The position numbers and the translations under genes are program-made. From Reticulitermes lucifugus (lineage: Eukaryota; Arthropoda; Insecta; Blattodea; Rhinotermitidae): a stretch of 21,687 nucleotides of DNA. Below, one piece after another: positions 9,690-19,141 of the stretch. The DNA lies in assembly GCA_026260175.1 (NCBI GenBank), contig JAKCWW010010442.1:1-21687 (forward strand), written 5' to 3'. The notes beneath the pieces were generated by a model that saw only the letters and a list, made by a program, of their open reading frames with translations, searched no databases and had not been told where the DNA came from. How positions within the stretch are numbered: the first letter of the stretch is position 1; every line of letters begins with the position of its first letter.

Positions 9690-10439
9690 AAATATTGCAA
9701 ATCGCCATTATTCCTTTCATTACTGATCTCAGATATACTTGTTTCAAATTTGTTCAATTTTTCTTTGTACTGAATCTGAATACATTTGTGTTATATCTTT
9801 TTCGTACATTTTTACACCTGTTTAACGAATTTAAATTGCAAGAATAAAAGAAGGGTAATAGTGATTTGGGTACACGTATGAAATACTGATTTCATCGATT
9901 ACAAAAAAAAATTGTCTGGTGCTTGAAGAATGTGGAAGTGGAGGAGTTCAGATAGCAGAATACAGGCTGTCTCCAGATTAGAACAGACTGTGTTTCTTGT
10001 AGATGTGATCAAGTCCTGAAGAGTTTGATCTTGCATAGTTTGCATAGGGTCAGATGTTGTAATGGGGGGGGGGGGATGTGTTTTTGATCAATCAAAAAAT
10101 TATTGCTAAGTTGCTCTTGTGTTAAATAATCCTAAGATAACTTACCAGAGTATTGATATTTTTTCATAATAATACACTTAAAATCATTGAAAATTAAACA
10201 ACATAGTTTGTATGAATGTTTTACTATTCAGTATGTACTAACGTAAAATCTTCAACATGGCATAGCAGACGTGCTTGAATTATTTACTGTGACGAGAGAG
10301 GAGTTTAATTGTTAGAAGATGAGAGGCTCATGGGTTGGTCAGTCTTGGCAAATATTTGCTTATGCGTTTTGAAGTTTGTTTTCATGCATTCAACTATTTC
10401 TGTTAATTGAATAGGCAGGGACCTGACTGTTTGAATTAT
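9690..10439. other. Non-coding stretch with a G homopolymer
   Basis: AT-rich and without exon signals. A run of 12 G occurs at 10064-10075. AATAAA lies near 9842. No transposon recognised. Confidence 0.5.
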
Positions 10440-10446
10440 NNNNNNN
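10440..10446. other. Assembly gap (7 N) beside a G run
   Basis: Seven unknown bases are followed directly by a G homopolymer (10447-10453). The gap was probably caused by a longer poly-G tract that could not be resolved. The open frame crossing it (10407-10691) should not be read as a gene. Confidence 0.97.
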
Positions 10447-10639
10447 GGGGGGGAGTGTTATGTTGTGTAACAGTAAAATCTTGGGTGTCACCTGCATTGT
10501 CTAATACACTTTATACGTTAATTGTCAAAAAATTAAAGGCAGCTGTCAAGGCGGAAAGAGAAGATATAAATATGAATGGCATTGACGCAGGAAAAGAATG
10601 GTTAAAGTTGTCTCTGTACTTACTTAAGCACCACGCCAT

Positions 10640-10905
10640 AAAGGAATGGGGGTGTGTGGTGGTATGCATCTTAACCTCTGCACTAAATTGAGATGAGTGG
10701 TTAACTTCATGCCATACCCCCTTTATCCCCAGAAAGAGCCTCCAGAACCCACTGGATAGGAGGCTGGGTGGGCTGGCCTTGGAGTTGGTCTGGATGCTTG
10801 GGAGGAGAGAGGAATCTCTTAATGATATCAGGAATCAAACCATGATTCACTGGTTCTAGCCCATATGATAGTTCACTAGATTGACCCAGTGAAGAGTAGT
10901 TCTGG
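10640..10905 (-). repeat. tRNA-derived SINE, family 1, copy 1
   Basis: On the minus strand the head reads CACTGGGTCAATCTAGTGAA ... GGGCTAGAACCAGTGAATCA then GGTTTGATTCC, a tRNA-like A/B-box layout. The body carries CAGCCTCCTATCCAGTGGGT, TCTGGAGGCTCTTTC and CACTCATCTCAATTTAGTGC. These three body blocks recur in the same order at 18448-18722, which defines one family. Some 5' positions are blurred by divergence. Confidence 0.75.
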
Positions 10906-10919
10906 CCAACTTTCACTTA

Positions 10920-11446
10920 AGTGTGGAAACAGTACAACATAATTATATAATTGAATATAAGACGGAATCTTCTGTGCTTTTCTCACACTCAGTATTGTTT
11001 GTTCTCAAATATTGCCAGATTATAACCTATTTTGTATGAACATTGCATCACTGTTTTCATTGGGTCAACTCCCCTTAAGTGGCCAATGGCTAATTTTTGT
11101 TTTTATTGCTACATTTCCATTGTTTATGTGTGAAACCAGAGATGAAATTATTTTCTGTGGGCCAAACATTGTCATGCACAAGCTTTGAAAGGTAATTGCA
11201 GATTGGGGCAGGTCATACTATCCAATGTTTATTTTCCTAATTATAGTGAAAAGTAAATGACAGTGGGGTGGAATGTGTGTGCATTGGAGGTTGCTGTATC
11301 TGTGCTAACTTTTCACATATGTACAGCATAACAATGCAAGTGTTCTTGTAGCTTTTTAACACACTAATGACATCCCTAATGTATAAAGTATCAGTTCTTC
11401 CCCCAGAGTCAAACTTACAAATGATGATGATATTAGTGTTATTAAT
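10920..11446. other. Non-coding stretch, nothing recognised
   Basis: AT-rich and without exon signals or repeat termini that I recognise. It lies between two SINE copies of different families. Confidence 0.4.
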
Positions 11447-11447
11447 G

Positions 11448-11600
11448 CTGAGCTGGTGGTTTGAGTTTAAGACACTGGACTCTAATGCAGAGGGTTCTGC
11501 ATTTGATCCATGGTCAAACTTGTATGCATATTTTTTCTGTTAATGATCTGTGGAAATGGTTCATTGTAAGAGACATAGTGCAGATTTAAAAGGCTATTCC
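11448..11600 (+). repeat. tRNA-derived SINE, family 2
   Basis: GAGCTGGTGGTTTGAGTTTA AGACACTGGACTCTAATGCA GAGGGTTCTGCATTTGATCC follows the order of a tRNA: an A-box-like GGTGGTTTGAG, an anticodon-arm-like GGACTCTAATGCA, and a B-box-like GGTTCTGCATTTGATCC. Arms no longer pair well, so it is a SINE head rather than a functional tRNA. The 3' boundary is a guess. Confidence 0.6.
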
Positions 11601-11754
11601 ATGCGCAGCAGTAGCTATTAAAGTGCCCACACACCAGATTATGTTAAGGGTGCATACAACTCCCAGTTGCTGAGTTCAGAAAATCATTGCATTCATAAAC
11701 TGTCATGTGCTTTTGGTGAACATTTCTGTCTCATTTTGTATAGCAATGATAGTA

Positions 11755-12437
11755 CAGTAGACTTCCTTTAATCTGGCACCCACAGGACTGGACAGATGCT
11801 GGATTATCAAATATTCTGGATTGTCAGACTACCTAAGTTTTGCAGCCAGCCCTCTGAGACTCTGCACATGCCAGTTATTTTCATTTCATCATAAAAAATA
11901 CTTAGTTGTTTAAATTATCATAGGCCCAGTCACGGGTTTTCCTTTGGAACGCGTTGCTGTAAACCACTTATGCAGTCCCTTGTGCAGTTATACTAATTTA
12001 GGTTATTTCAAGGTCTGTAGCTTGAAAAAGCCCTTCACACTTTTGCTTGATGCCATAAATGATCATAATCGGCCCTTCTGTTTATTTATATCATAGATAG
12101 GTGACGACCTGATGTTGTATGCAGCTATAACCACACTTCAGCTTTCACCACTTTCAAGCCTCCTAATTATTTCACGTTTCTGAGGAATCGTTAATGTTAC
12201 GTGTTTCCTCTTGCCAGCAGTACCTTCTTTACTCCTCTTGGAATCTTTTGAAGCTATTATAATAGCTTGATTGGCTCAATAAGTCCAGATAACACAAGAT
12301 AAAATCACAGGATCAGTTGTTATTGGCAAAACTTCGGTTACACATCAAACATGTCCAGTCTTGGGATTATTTTCCTCAAGTTCCGAAGTCTTGGGGATTT
12401 CTGGTTTATCAGTAGCCAGGTTAAAGGAATTTTACTC
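11755..12437 (-). mobile_element. Non-autonomous pogo/Tigger-type DNA transposon, copy 2
   Basis: The left end is CAGTAGACTTCCTTTAATCT and the right end is GTTAAAGGAATTTTACTC. TA flanks both (11753-11754 and 12438-12439). It runs in the opposite direction to copy 1 (3093-3852), to which it is similar along most of its length, including the RKHVT coding start and the CAATCCAGAATATTTGAT subterminal block. At 683 bp it is slightly shorter than copy 1, and it also lacks the catalytic domain. Confidence 0.87.
11850..12250 (-). pseudogene. Pogo/Tigger (jerky-type) transposase, DNA-binding half only
   Basis: On the minus strand the frame gives GKRKHVTLTIPQKREIIRRL and then ESGES, a better preserved psq-like helix-turn-helix than in copy 1. 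YDINKQKG and SFMASSKSVKGFFKLQTLK follow, then LHKWFTATRSKGKPVTGPMI. Stops and a frameshift interrupt it, and no DDE domain follows. Both copies end at about the same point, which suggests that they descend from one internally deleted element that was mobilised in trans. Confidence 0.75.
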
Positions 12438-12439
12438 TA

Positions 12440-12720
12440 TTCTTTTATATTTTGTGGCATAATGCTTATTATCTGCTTGTAATCAATAAAAGCATGTGTA
12501 TTTTTATATACAGAATGAAATGAGAGTCATAATGTTGCTGAAATGGAAATATTCATGAATTAAGAGCAGTCACTTTTTACTTTTGAAAGGCTTATGATGG
12601 TTAATGCTCACAAGAAGTGCCATTCTAGTCAGACAAGATAAGATATTATTTAATGTTTTCTGTTATGAGCTTGCAGTCTTAATCAAGGAATGCTGTTTTT
12701 TATGTGAAAAATTGTCAAGA
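12440..12720. other. Non-coding stretch, nothing recognised
   Basis: AT-rich spacer between Tigger copy 2 and foldback copy D1. AATAAA lies near 12484. Confidence 0.4.
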
Positions 12721-12724
12721 TTTT

Positions 12725-12925
12725 GGTCTAGGGGGATGTGACACTGTGTAATTTGGTAGGTGGGTGCAAAGTTTTGGAGGAACCTGCTGCTCAGTGACTC
12801 TTCTGTCCTGAAAATAGAGACAGCAAGTTCCTTTGAAATGTTACCAAACTGTACGGCGTCACATCCCAGAAGACCATCATTACACTCATTGGCATGAGAA
12901 CATCAAATCTTATTGATGCTTTTAT
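12725..12925 (+). repeat. Foldback repeat (WDVTP family), copy D1
   Basis: GGTCTAGGGGGATGTGACAC followed by TGTGTAATTTGGTAG pairs with TTACCAAACTGTACGGCGTC followed by ACATCCCAGAAGACC (ending near 12875). The inner arms GAGGAACCTGCTG and GACAGCAAGTTCCTTTGAAA also pair. The conserved flank (GGCATGAGAACATCAAATCT) is on the right. The whole unit would fold into one long hairpin. Confidence 0.8.
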
Positions 12926-12940
12926 TGTGATACCAAGTTC

Positions 12941-12957
12941 TTTTTTTTTTTTTTTCC
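12941..12957. repeat. Poly-T tract
   Basis: A T homopolymer between two oppositely oriented foldback copies. It may be a decayed tail or slippage. Confidence 0.9.
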
Positions 12958-12975
12958 AAAATATTCCAAGCATTA

Positions 12976-13195
12976 TCATGTGGGATTTGAGATTCTCATA
13001 GCAGTGACTATGAAGATTGCTGTCTTCCAGAATGTGATGCCATGTAGTGTGGTGTGAGTGGACCATCATTTCAGAGAAACTTCCTGCCTCCATCATGAAG
13101 GTATATGAGAGATGCAGCAAGTTCCTCTGCAACATCAGTACACTTCTTCTACAATAGATGGTATCACATTTCAGACAACAGCAGTCTTCTTGTAT
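12976..13195 (-). repeat. Foldback repeat (WDVTP family), copy D2, inverted
   Basis: The conserved flank lies on the left in reverse (GGGATTTGAGATTCTCATAG then CAGTGACTATGAAG), so this copy is inverted relative to D1. Arms: GTCTTCCAGAATGTGATGCC against GGTATCACATTTCAGACAAC, and CAGAGAAACTTCCTGCCTCC against GATGCAGCAAGTTCCTCTGC. The 136-residue minus-strand frame at 12791-13201 is a shadow of D1 plus D2, not a gene. Confidence 0.77.
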
Positions 13196-13199
13196 CCTC

Positions 13200-14570
13200 A
13201 TATCATGTTGATGTGATGCCAGATTATTGTTACCATTTTTCTAATTATGTGAAATGATTTATTTTGTATGTTTTATTTTAGTGTCTTTTTACTGGTCATT
13301 GAGAGAAGCATGTGAAATTCTGAATGCCATACCCTGTACAATAAATAAGTTTAATCCTTGCTGTGCAGTGTGAAAGCCACACCCATAATGAACAAAATTA
13401 AGTATATCCTTCCCTAAATAGCAAACCAGTTTTTTTTTACCATCTAAGTGTGCAATGGATGCTGTAATATCTGCTTAAGTCAAGTCTTTGTAATTATTAT
13501 TAGTGACTGCATATTGAGTATACAGTGTTGCACATAAGTAGGACTGCAGTCTGGGGCTACTTTAACATTATTTTACACTATTTTAAAAGATGTTGAAACT
13601 GGCAACCACCATGATCAGTACTCTGTTAGTTAACATCAGTCACACACACTCAGGTCAAAGTTTACAGCCTTGCAAATCCTAAAGAAATCACTTCCCATGG
13701 CAACTCACATTTTGGCTTAGAACTTTAGTGCTGCTGTTACACCATCTGTATTTTAGTGTGCAGAATCAAAAGTCTTGTCATTACTGAGAGCATATTATGA
13801 CATCATCTTTCTGATAGCAATGTTGGGAGAACAGGGGTGAGCAAATTACAGTGACATAGTTAGTGATGGAAATGTAATTGTGAACTAGATAACAGCAAAG
13901 GAAACTTAAATAACATGGGGTCTGCCCAGCATATATTTTCCTGCACCCATATCATCAGCTTGTTCAGGAAAGAAATGCAAAAGTTGCCAGCACATTTTAC
14001 ATCATTCAGGTAATGCTGAAAATGTCAAATTCATACTTTGTGGCTGCATCATCATAGCATCTGTTTCCAGTGTAATGTCTGATTCTTCTCTTCCCAGTCT
14101 GTTTCAGCTGATGCGCACAACTAGTGCTTAACATCTGCATCAGCCACTGTATTGTAAAATACAGTATATGAAATTCTTAATGTGGAAAAGTTCCCCCATA
14201 TACAGTACATCCAATTTAGGGTACATGGTTTTGTTGCATAACCTCACCATATATCTAGAACCCCCTGTATTACAATAAATGTCTTCAAATATTTATGGAT
14301 ATACCGGTAGTTAATAATTTTACTGTATATCAGTTGTCTCTTATAAACATTGTGTTTGCTCATCTTAATGATCATTTCTTTGGTATAGTAATTAAAGGAT
14401 CTTGCAAAACAGTTTTTTTTATTAAGAATTACTTTTGTTATTTATTTGGTTTCTGTAATGACACTGCTCTTTTACTAATATGTAAATTGAAGAATTGGTA
14501 CTTTAATTGTTAATATTACTTTTTATGAAATGTTTGATTCATAGATACATCAATAGAGAAGAATCAAGGC
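13200..14570. other. Non-coding stretch, possible TA-flanked relic near 14203-14271
   Basis: AT-rich sequence without exon signals. At 14201-14271, CAGTACATCCAATTTAGGGT and, inverted from the right, CAGGGGGTTCTAGATATATG sit between TA dinucleotides and could be a mariner-type MITE remnant. The pairing is weak and I do not call it. The remainder shows nothing recognised. Confidence 0.35.
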
Positions 14571-14574
14571 TGTT

Positions 14575-14750
14575 ACCATTATGGTCATCTGGGATGTGAT
14601 GCTGTATAGTTTGGTAGTGTTTCATGCCTCCATCTTCAGGGTAGCTGTGCTGAAGATCGAGGCAGCCCATTCCTCTCAAACATTAGTACCTATTTACAAT
14701 ACTACATGGTGTCACATCCCAGAAGACCATAGTTTTCATAGTTACTGGGA
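14575..14750 (+). repeat. Foldback repeat (WDVTP family), copy E, best preserved
   Basis: TGGTCATCTGGGATGTGATG followed by CTGTATAGTTTGGTAG pairs with TACTACATGGTGTCACATCC followed by CAGAAGACCA. Inside, CATGCCTCCATCTTCAGGGT pairs with GAAGATCGAGGCAG. The right flank is TAGTTTTCATAGTTACTGGG. The open frame through it translates VIWDVMLYSLV at one end and WCHIPEDHSFHSYWE at the other, which is the family's signature shadow peptide. No coding function is implied. Confidence 0.85.
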
Positions 14751-14751
14751 G

Positions 14752-15940
14752 AGAAGTGTTTGCTTTCCAGTCACAAAGGCAGGTCGAGTTGCACTTTTAA
14801 CATGTTGCTTTGTGTATTATCATTTCTAGTCACAAGCTGATATTCTTATGAAACATGAAACAGATATTTTATTTATTTTAATATTAAGTGGTATATAATA
14901 CTATTAAGTTTTGAAATCCTCATATTTCAATATTAATTTTTTATTGAAATATGTTTACAGCTCTAGGATTCTAAATCTAAGTTTAGCTCTGTATATATGA
15001 AAAGAGCATTCAGTTAGGATTGCAGAGTTCGTTGTTATTGAAGGGAAATAAATGTCTGTGTATTCAGTAAAGTTGTGTTGAAGTGTAGGATTAAGAAATA
15101 AACAAGTGACAAGTTTGTTTTTAGCAAAACTTTGAAGAATGAGGGGTGTTATGTAAGTAACATCCAAGGGTGTCCAAGAGAACCAGGAACAATGGCCTGC
15201 TTCTTCCAGCAGTCCCCAGTGACTGACACATTTGTCCTTTTGATATGCATTGTTTTCAGTTCCTGTTGAGAAGAAATTAGGGTTCTGTGTTTGCTTCATC
15301 CAGACTGCTTCCCCGAGATGCCAGACACATTCGTTATTGTCACATGGGGCAGTAGGTGAAGAAGGAGAATGCCTTATGTGTCCCAAAATGCCATAAACAA
15401 CAACTTCCTCCATAGCCCGCCAGGAGATGTGTCCATCCATAGTTTAACCCAGACCTTGTGCTGAGCAGTTTCCATTTCTGTAGATTGCACTGTACTTTTG
15501 GGGAGAACACTGTTGTTGCTCCCAGCGAGGTATGTCGCATGTTGGATGGAAGGGATTCTGCTGATGACATAAGAGAGGACAGTTGTACAAGAAAGAGCAG
15601 TAATAACAATACAGATAATATAGCACAGCACAGTCACTTAGTTTCAATAACAAGTATCATAAGTAATGGCAAGAGCTACAAATATACAGTTGTTTAAGCC
15701 AGAATGTCAGACATTCCTTTCAACCAACAAATGCCTTGAGTAAATGCTGATTCTCACATGTGCCAGTAACCAGCTTAACTCAAGACACAACTGGCAGTCT
15801 AACAAAATAAGAGCAGCCAATCACCCCAGCCATAAATTAGATTTACTCACCCAATCAGAAGTCACTGGTTGCACACATTCAAGTATGAAACCAAATGAAA
15901 TTTATGATACAAAGGAAACAAGCTTGCAGCAATTTACTAC
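14752..15940. other. Unclassified stretch holding a 161-codon minus-strand open frame
   Basis: The longest uninterrupted open frame of the window is on the minus strand at 14955-15440. It is rich in W, H and C (for example GILGHIRHSP and SWFSWTPLD) and its overlapping frames are also partly open. I recognise no domain, there is no clear donor/acceptor pair, and its end runs into AT-rich sequence. The 15120-15560 part is less AT-rich than its surroundings, so it may be an old unclassified repeat or a chance frame. Confidence 0.35.
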
Positions 15941-15947
15941 AAACACT

Positions 15948-16195
15948 CATCATCATCATCATCTTTGGTATTGCAATGCTTCTAGAGTCTTGGCATCCAT
16001 AAGCACTCTCCTTGATTCATATGTATCCACTGCAACTGACCACTACTGTCTGATTCCCACAGATCTGGCATCCCTATTCACTTCCTTTATAGCCATTTTG
16101 TTTGTAGTCTTCTAGGTCTCCTGCTGACTTCTACATTGGCTCTCATTTGCCTCTTTCGAATTTGCATTTTGTCCATCCATTAGACATGGCCTTCC
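15948..16195 (-). mobile_element. LINE 3' end with GAT-rich tail, degenerate
   Basis: The tail is a (GAT)n run on the minus strand (CATCATCATCATCATC at 15948-15963 on +). Upstream on that strand the frame gives KMQIRKRQMRA, SRRPRRLQTKWL and QLQWIHMNQGECLWMPRL. This follows the C-terminal end of RTE/CR1-like LINE ORFs, where a G/RRP-RxxWxD block precedes a W-R-x-x-(V/I/L)-x-x-A/S-K-T-L block just before a GATGAT-type tail. Stops interrupt it. Only the last 80 or so codons remain, which is the usual result of 5' truncation. The clade is not settled. Confidence 0.6.
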
Positions 16196-16199
16196 AACC

Positions 16200-17040
16200 A
16201 GTCATCTCCTTATATATATTACAGATAATTGTGGTTTGTCAGGAGGTCATTAACTGCTTATTGCACCTCATTCACTGGTCCCTAACCTATACTGGAACAA
16301 ATATCATCATCAAGGTCATCCTTTCAGATATGCCCATACAAACAGGGGTAAGGAACATGATAAATCCAGGTTGTGGGAGAGTAAAAGCTGTGTGGCTGTG
16401 AAATGTGAGTGATGTGGCTTAGGGTCATATAAAGAAGTACTTCAAAGGAAATCATAACATGGTGGTCAGGAGGATAAAAGCCCAGGAGCATGAGTGGATG
16501 CACACATTTGGGTCCATTGTTCTTCTCTGCAGGAAATTGGAACATGGTCTGTTGCTGAGACAGATGCCTCAGTTGGTCTGGCAATTGCATGGAGAAATGG
16601 AGGGTCAGTCTGTTATTCTTTGTTGTTTGGGACATTCATTTGGAAATAACGAATATAATGCCACCTCAAGTGGTATATAGTGAACAGCCTACATAAATGG
16701 TATAATACTATATATCCTCACACATTTGCAGCAGTATTTAAATCTGACGTAATTATGCCTGGTTGCTTTATGATTAAAATTTTGGCTATTGAAATTAAGA
16801 GTACTCTTTTGTGTTATAAGGCTAATATTTTGAATCATAACTGAATTACGTAGATACAGAATTGCATAATTTATAAATCCATCAGGACTTACAAGCTCAC
16901 TGTGTCTGTTGTCTCCCACATTGTTCCAAAATTGTTAAGCTCTCGATCAAGGATCACCACGTGTTCCCTGGTTGGTCTTGCAGGTAGATCTTTCTCATAT
17001 GGTAGCTACGAAATAAGCTGTAACATGAAATGGAGCGTCA
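16200..17040. other. Non-coding stretch, nothing recognised
   Basis: Contains a 103-codon minus-strand frame (16324-16635) with no recognisable motif and no splice context. It could include more of the 5' side of the LINE at 15948-16195, but I cannot support that from residues. Confidence 0.35.
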
Positions 17041-17044
17041 TTAT

Positions 17045-17175
17045 CTTACAGCTGCTGTTGTAGTTCTCCCGCTTCATATATTGAGATCCAAGTTCGAAAC
17101 AGCCTGGAGATTATCTTGACCAAGGTTTGCTCAGTCCCTCCATCAAATGCCAGGCTAGGGCCTCAGGTGAAGTCA
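17045..17175 (+). repeat. tRNA-derived SINE, family 3
   Basis: The head has GCTGCTGTTGTAGTTCTCCC GCTTCATATATTGAGATCC and a B-box-like AAGTTCGAAAC. The body is TTGACCAAGGTTTGCTCAGT CCCTCCATCAAATGCCAGGC TAGGG. That body resembles the minus-strand piece at 4835-4890 (TGACTGAGGCTTTTCC...GCAAAGGTCAGGGTA), so the two may share a tail family. Confidence 0.5.
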
Positions 17176-17214
17176 TTATGATATAATATTTGAGGTCCTT
17201 ATAGTGATGATGAA

Positions 17215-17362
17215 TGTTGATATATCCTGGGATTTTTATGCCATGCAGACTGTAAATAGTTACTACCTGACCCTGAGAATGGAGTCACTGCATTCCTCTG
17301 AAACGTCAGTAACTGTTGATCAGTTGACACAGCATAATGTCCCAGAAGGCTCAGATCTTCAA
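17215..17362 (+). repeat. Foldback repeat (WDVTP family), copy F
   Basis: TATATCCTGGGATTTTTATG then CCATGCAGACTGTA matches the left arm. CTGACCCTGAGAATGGAGTC and CATTCCTCTGAAACGTCAGT match the centre. CATAATGTCCCAGAAGGCTC is the right arm. Confidence 0.68.
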
Positions 17363-17364
17363 CT

Positions 17365-18445
17365 CATCATTTCTTTCCACTTTCCTTCCTATTCATTATT
17401 CACTATTTATCTTATTATTTGATGATGCATAACCTGACCTATTGTAGTTCTGGGAAGCATCTGTCTGGTAGATTGATAGGATGTGTTTTGCTTGGCCATC
17501 CTGCCTTTGGAGGTGGGATGCCCCACAACTGGTACCTTTCACTTACAACTGCAGCTGTAAGTCACACTGTTCATAGTTACGACCCATAAAATAATTTTAA
17601 AACTGGCAAAGTGTTTCACTTCTGAAACACTTGGAAGATACTGTCAATTAGTATTAATTGTTTAGAGCCTCTAAAGATCTGAATGTGTGTCCTATACAGT
17701 CAGTTGATTTGAAGACAATAGATTTATTTCCTCCCAGAAAGTCATTTGATGAATTAAAGAAAGTTAAATTCTTATTATAGACCGTCGGTTGAAAAGTTAA
17801 ATAGTTAAGTTTGTCTCTTCTTAGACAGTTGCTTGATGAATTATGGTTATGTAATGCAAGAAGTATATTTTCTAAGAACATTTTGTCTAATATATGATTG
17901 TGATACTCATTTACTGAATTGGGCAGTTTCCAGTCTGTGAGACCAATATAAAATGCAGCATCTTCACATAAAATATTTGACTTATTACTTATTCACCTTA
18001 TCTAAAATATTATGTCTTGAATGAAAATAGTTTCCCTTGCATGATTGTAAGATTGTAAGGCATTGCTGTATTTTTTGTCTACATTTTTGTGGTGCCTTCA
18101 GTTGTCATTATACTGTTGATCAATATATCTCTGTTTCCAGTGATACAGAGCTTATGTTCTAAATATCTTGAGAGAAACTGTTTTTGAATACATTTAGTAC
18201 AATGTTTCAGCCATTTTAAGAGTGATATACCTTTTCATAATGTTATTGTCAGAATACCTGACGTATTTCCTGTGTACTATGTGATGTTTTGTCTATAATG
18301 ACTGAAATCATTGCAAATTGCTGATTCTCAAAACATTCTTGCAGTTCTAACAGTAAAACAGTGAATTACAGAAACTGAATTGATTGCATACTTGGGGGAG
18401 TGCAGTGCTTTGTTAGTTTTCACTATTATTAACTATGTGATTGTA
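17365..18445. other. Non-coding stretch, nothing recognised
   Basis: AT-rich. A small imperfect inverted repeat (GGCCATCCTGCCTTTGGAGG...GGGATGCCCC near 17498-17525) is the only structure noticed. No exon or element termini. Confidence 0.4.
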
Positions 18446-18447
18446 AA

Positions 18448-18722
18448 GGAAAAGGGGGAGGCACTACAGCCCACTGCGAGTTTTGGCTATCTTTTGGTGG
18501 CACAGCACTAGATTGAGATAAGTGGTTTGTGTCACACCCTGACCACTTCACTTGTGGGGAAAGTGCCTCCAGTAATGCATTAGATAGGAGGCTGGCTGAG
18601 TCCCAGAGTCAGTTTTGGTGCATGGTCAAAACACATTCTCTTCTCACTGTGAATTCAAACCCAGTTCTCTGGTTTTTGAGCTCATAGCATACTCACTATA
18701 CTGACTGAGCTAGGTGGCTGAT
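18448..18722 (-). repeat. tRNA-derived SINE, family 1, copy 2
   Basis: On the minus strand the head reads TCAGCCACCTAGCTCAGTCA GTATAGTGAG then GAGAACTGGGTTTGAATTC, with an A box (TAGCTCAGTCAG) and a B box (GGGTTTGAATTC). The body blocks CAGCCTCCTATCTAATGC, TACTGGAGGCACTTTCC and CCACTTATCTCAATCTAGTG match the copy at 10640-10905 in order and spacing. This is the cleaner of the two heads. Confidence 0.82.
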
Positions 18723-18724
18723 CA

Positions 18725-19140
18725 TTAGTTGATTGTATGTATTACACTGTGTTATTTAACAAGGAATTCTAAGCATAAATAGAACACACCCCCTACTTTG
18801 TTTGCTTAAATTGCTACACCTACATATTAGTTGTTATGTATTATTATTATTATAGGCACTTGTGCTGTTAAGCCTGCATGTTAATAAATACCCATTGATT
18901 TATTATTATTATTAATTTTGGTGATAAATTTAAGTGCAGGTTAAAGTTGTGACATAACCTCAAACTTTCATGTCATCGCCAAGTTTGTAATTGTTGACTC
19001 ACATAGTGTTTCATACACATGTGTAGATATTTTTATGATCCATCTATCTTTCTATCATTTTCTTTTTCTGGCATTACAGACCTTGGTGGACCTTAGCCTT
19101 TTCCAAAATTGTCTGTCTGGTTTTCCAATTTTAGAAGCTT
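18725..19140. other. Non-coding stretch with (TTA)n microsatellites
   Basis: TTATTATTATTA tracts occur at about 18840-18854 and 18900-18915. Otherwise AT-rich with nothing recognised. Confidence 0.6.
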
Positions 19141-19141
19141 C

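Noticed and set aside
10407..10691. Open frame crossing the N gap
   Set aside because: It includes unknown bases and a G homopolymer, and its end overlaps a SINE.
11448..11520. Possible tRNA gene
   Set aside because: A and B boxes are discernible but the acceptor and other stems do not pair, and a SINE-like body follows. The same reasoning applies to the heads at 1-63, 10840-10905, 17045-17110 and 18650-18722.
14203..14271. Short TA-flanked unit with possible inverted ends
   Set aside because: The pairing of CAGTACATCC with CAGGGGGTTC is too weak to call a MITE without other copies.
15948..15963. CRISPR-like or tandem regulatory repeat (CAT)n
   Set aside because: It is a trinucleotide microsatellite without spacers and fits a LINE tail on the minus strand.
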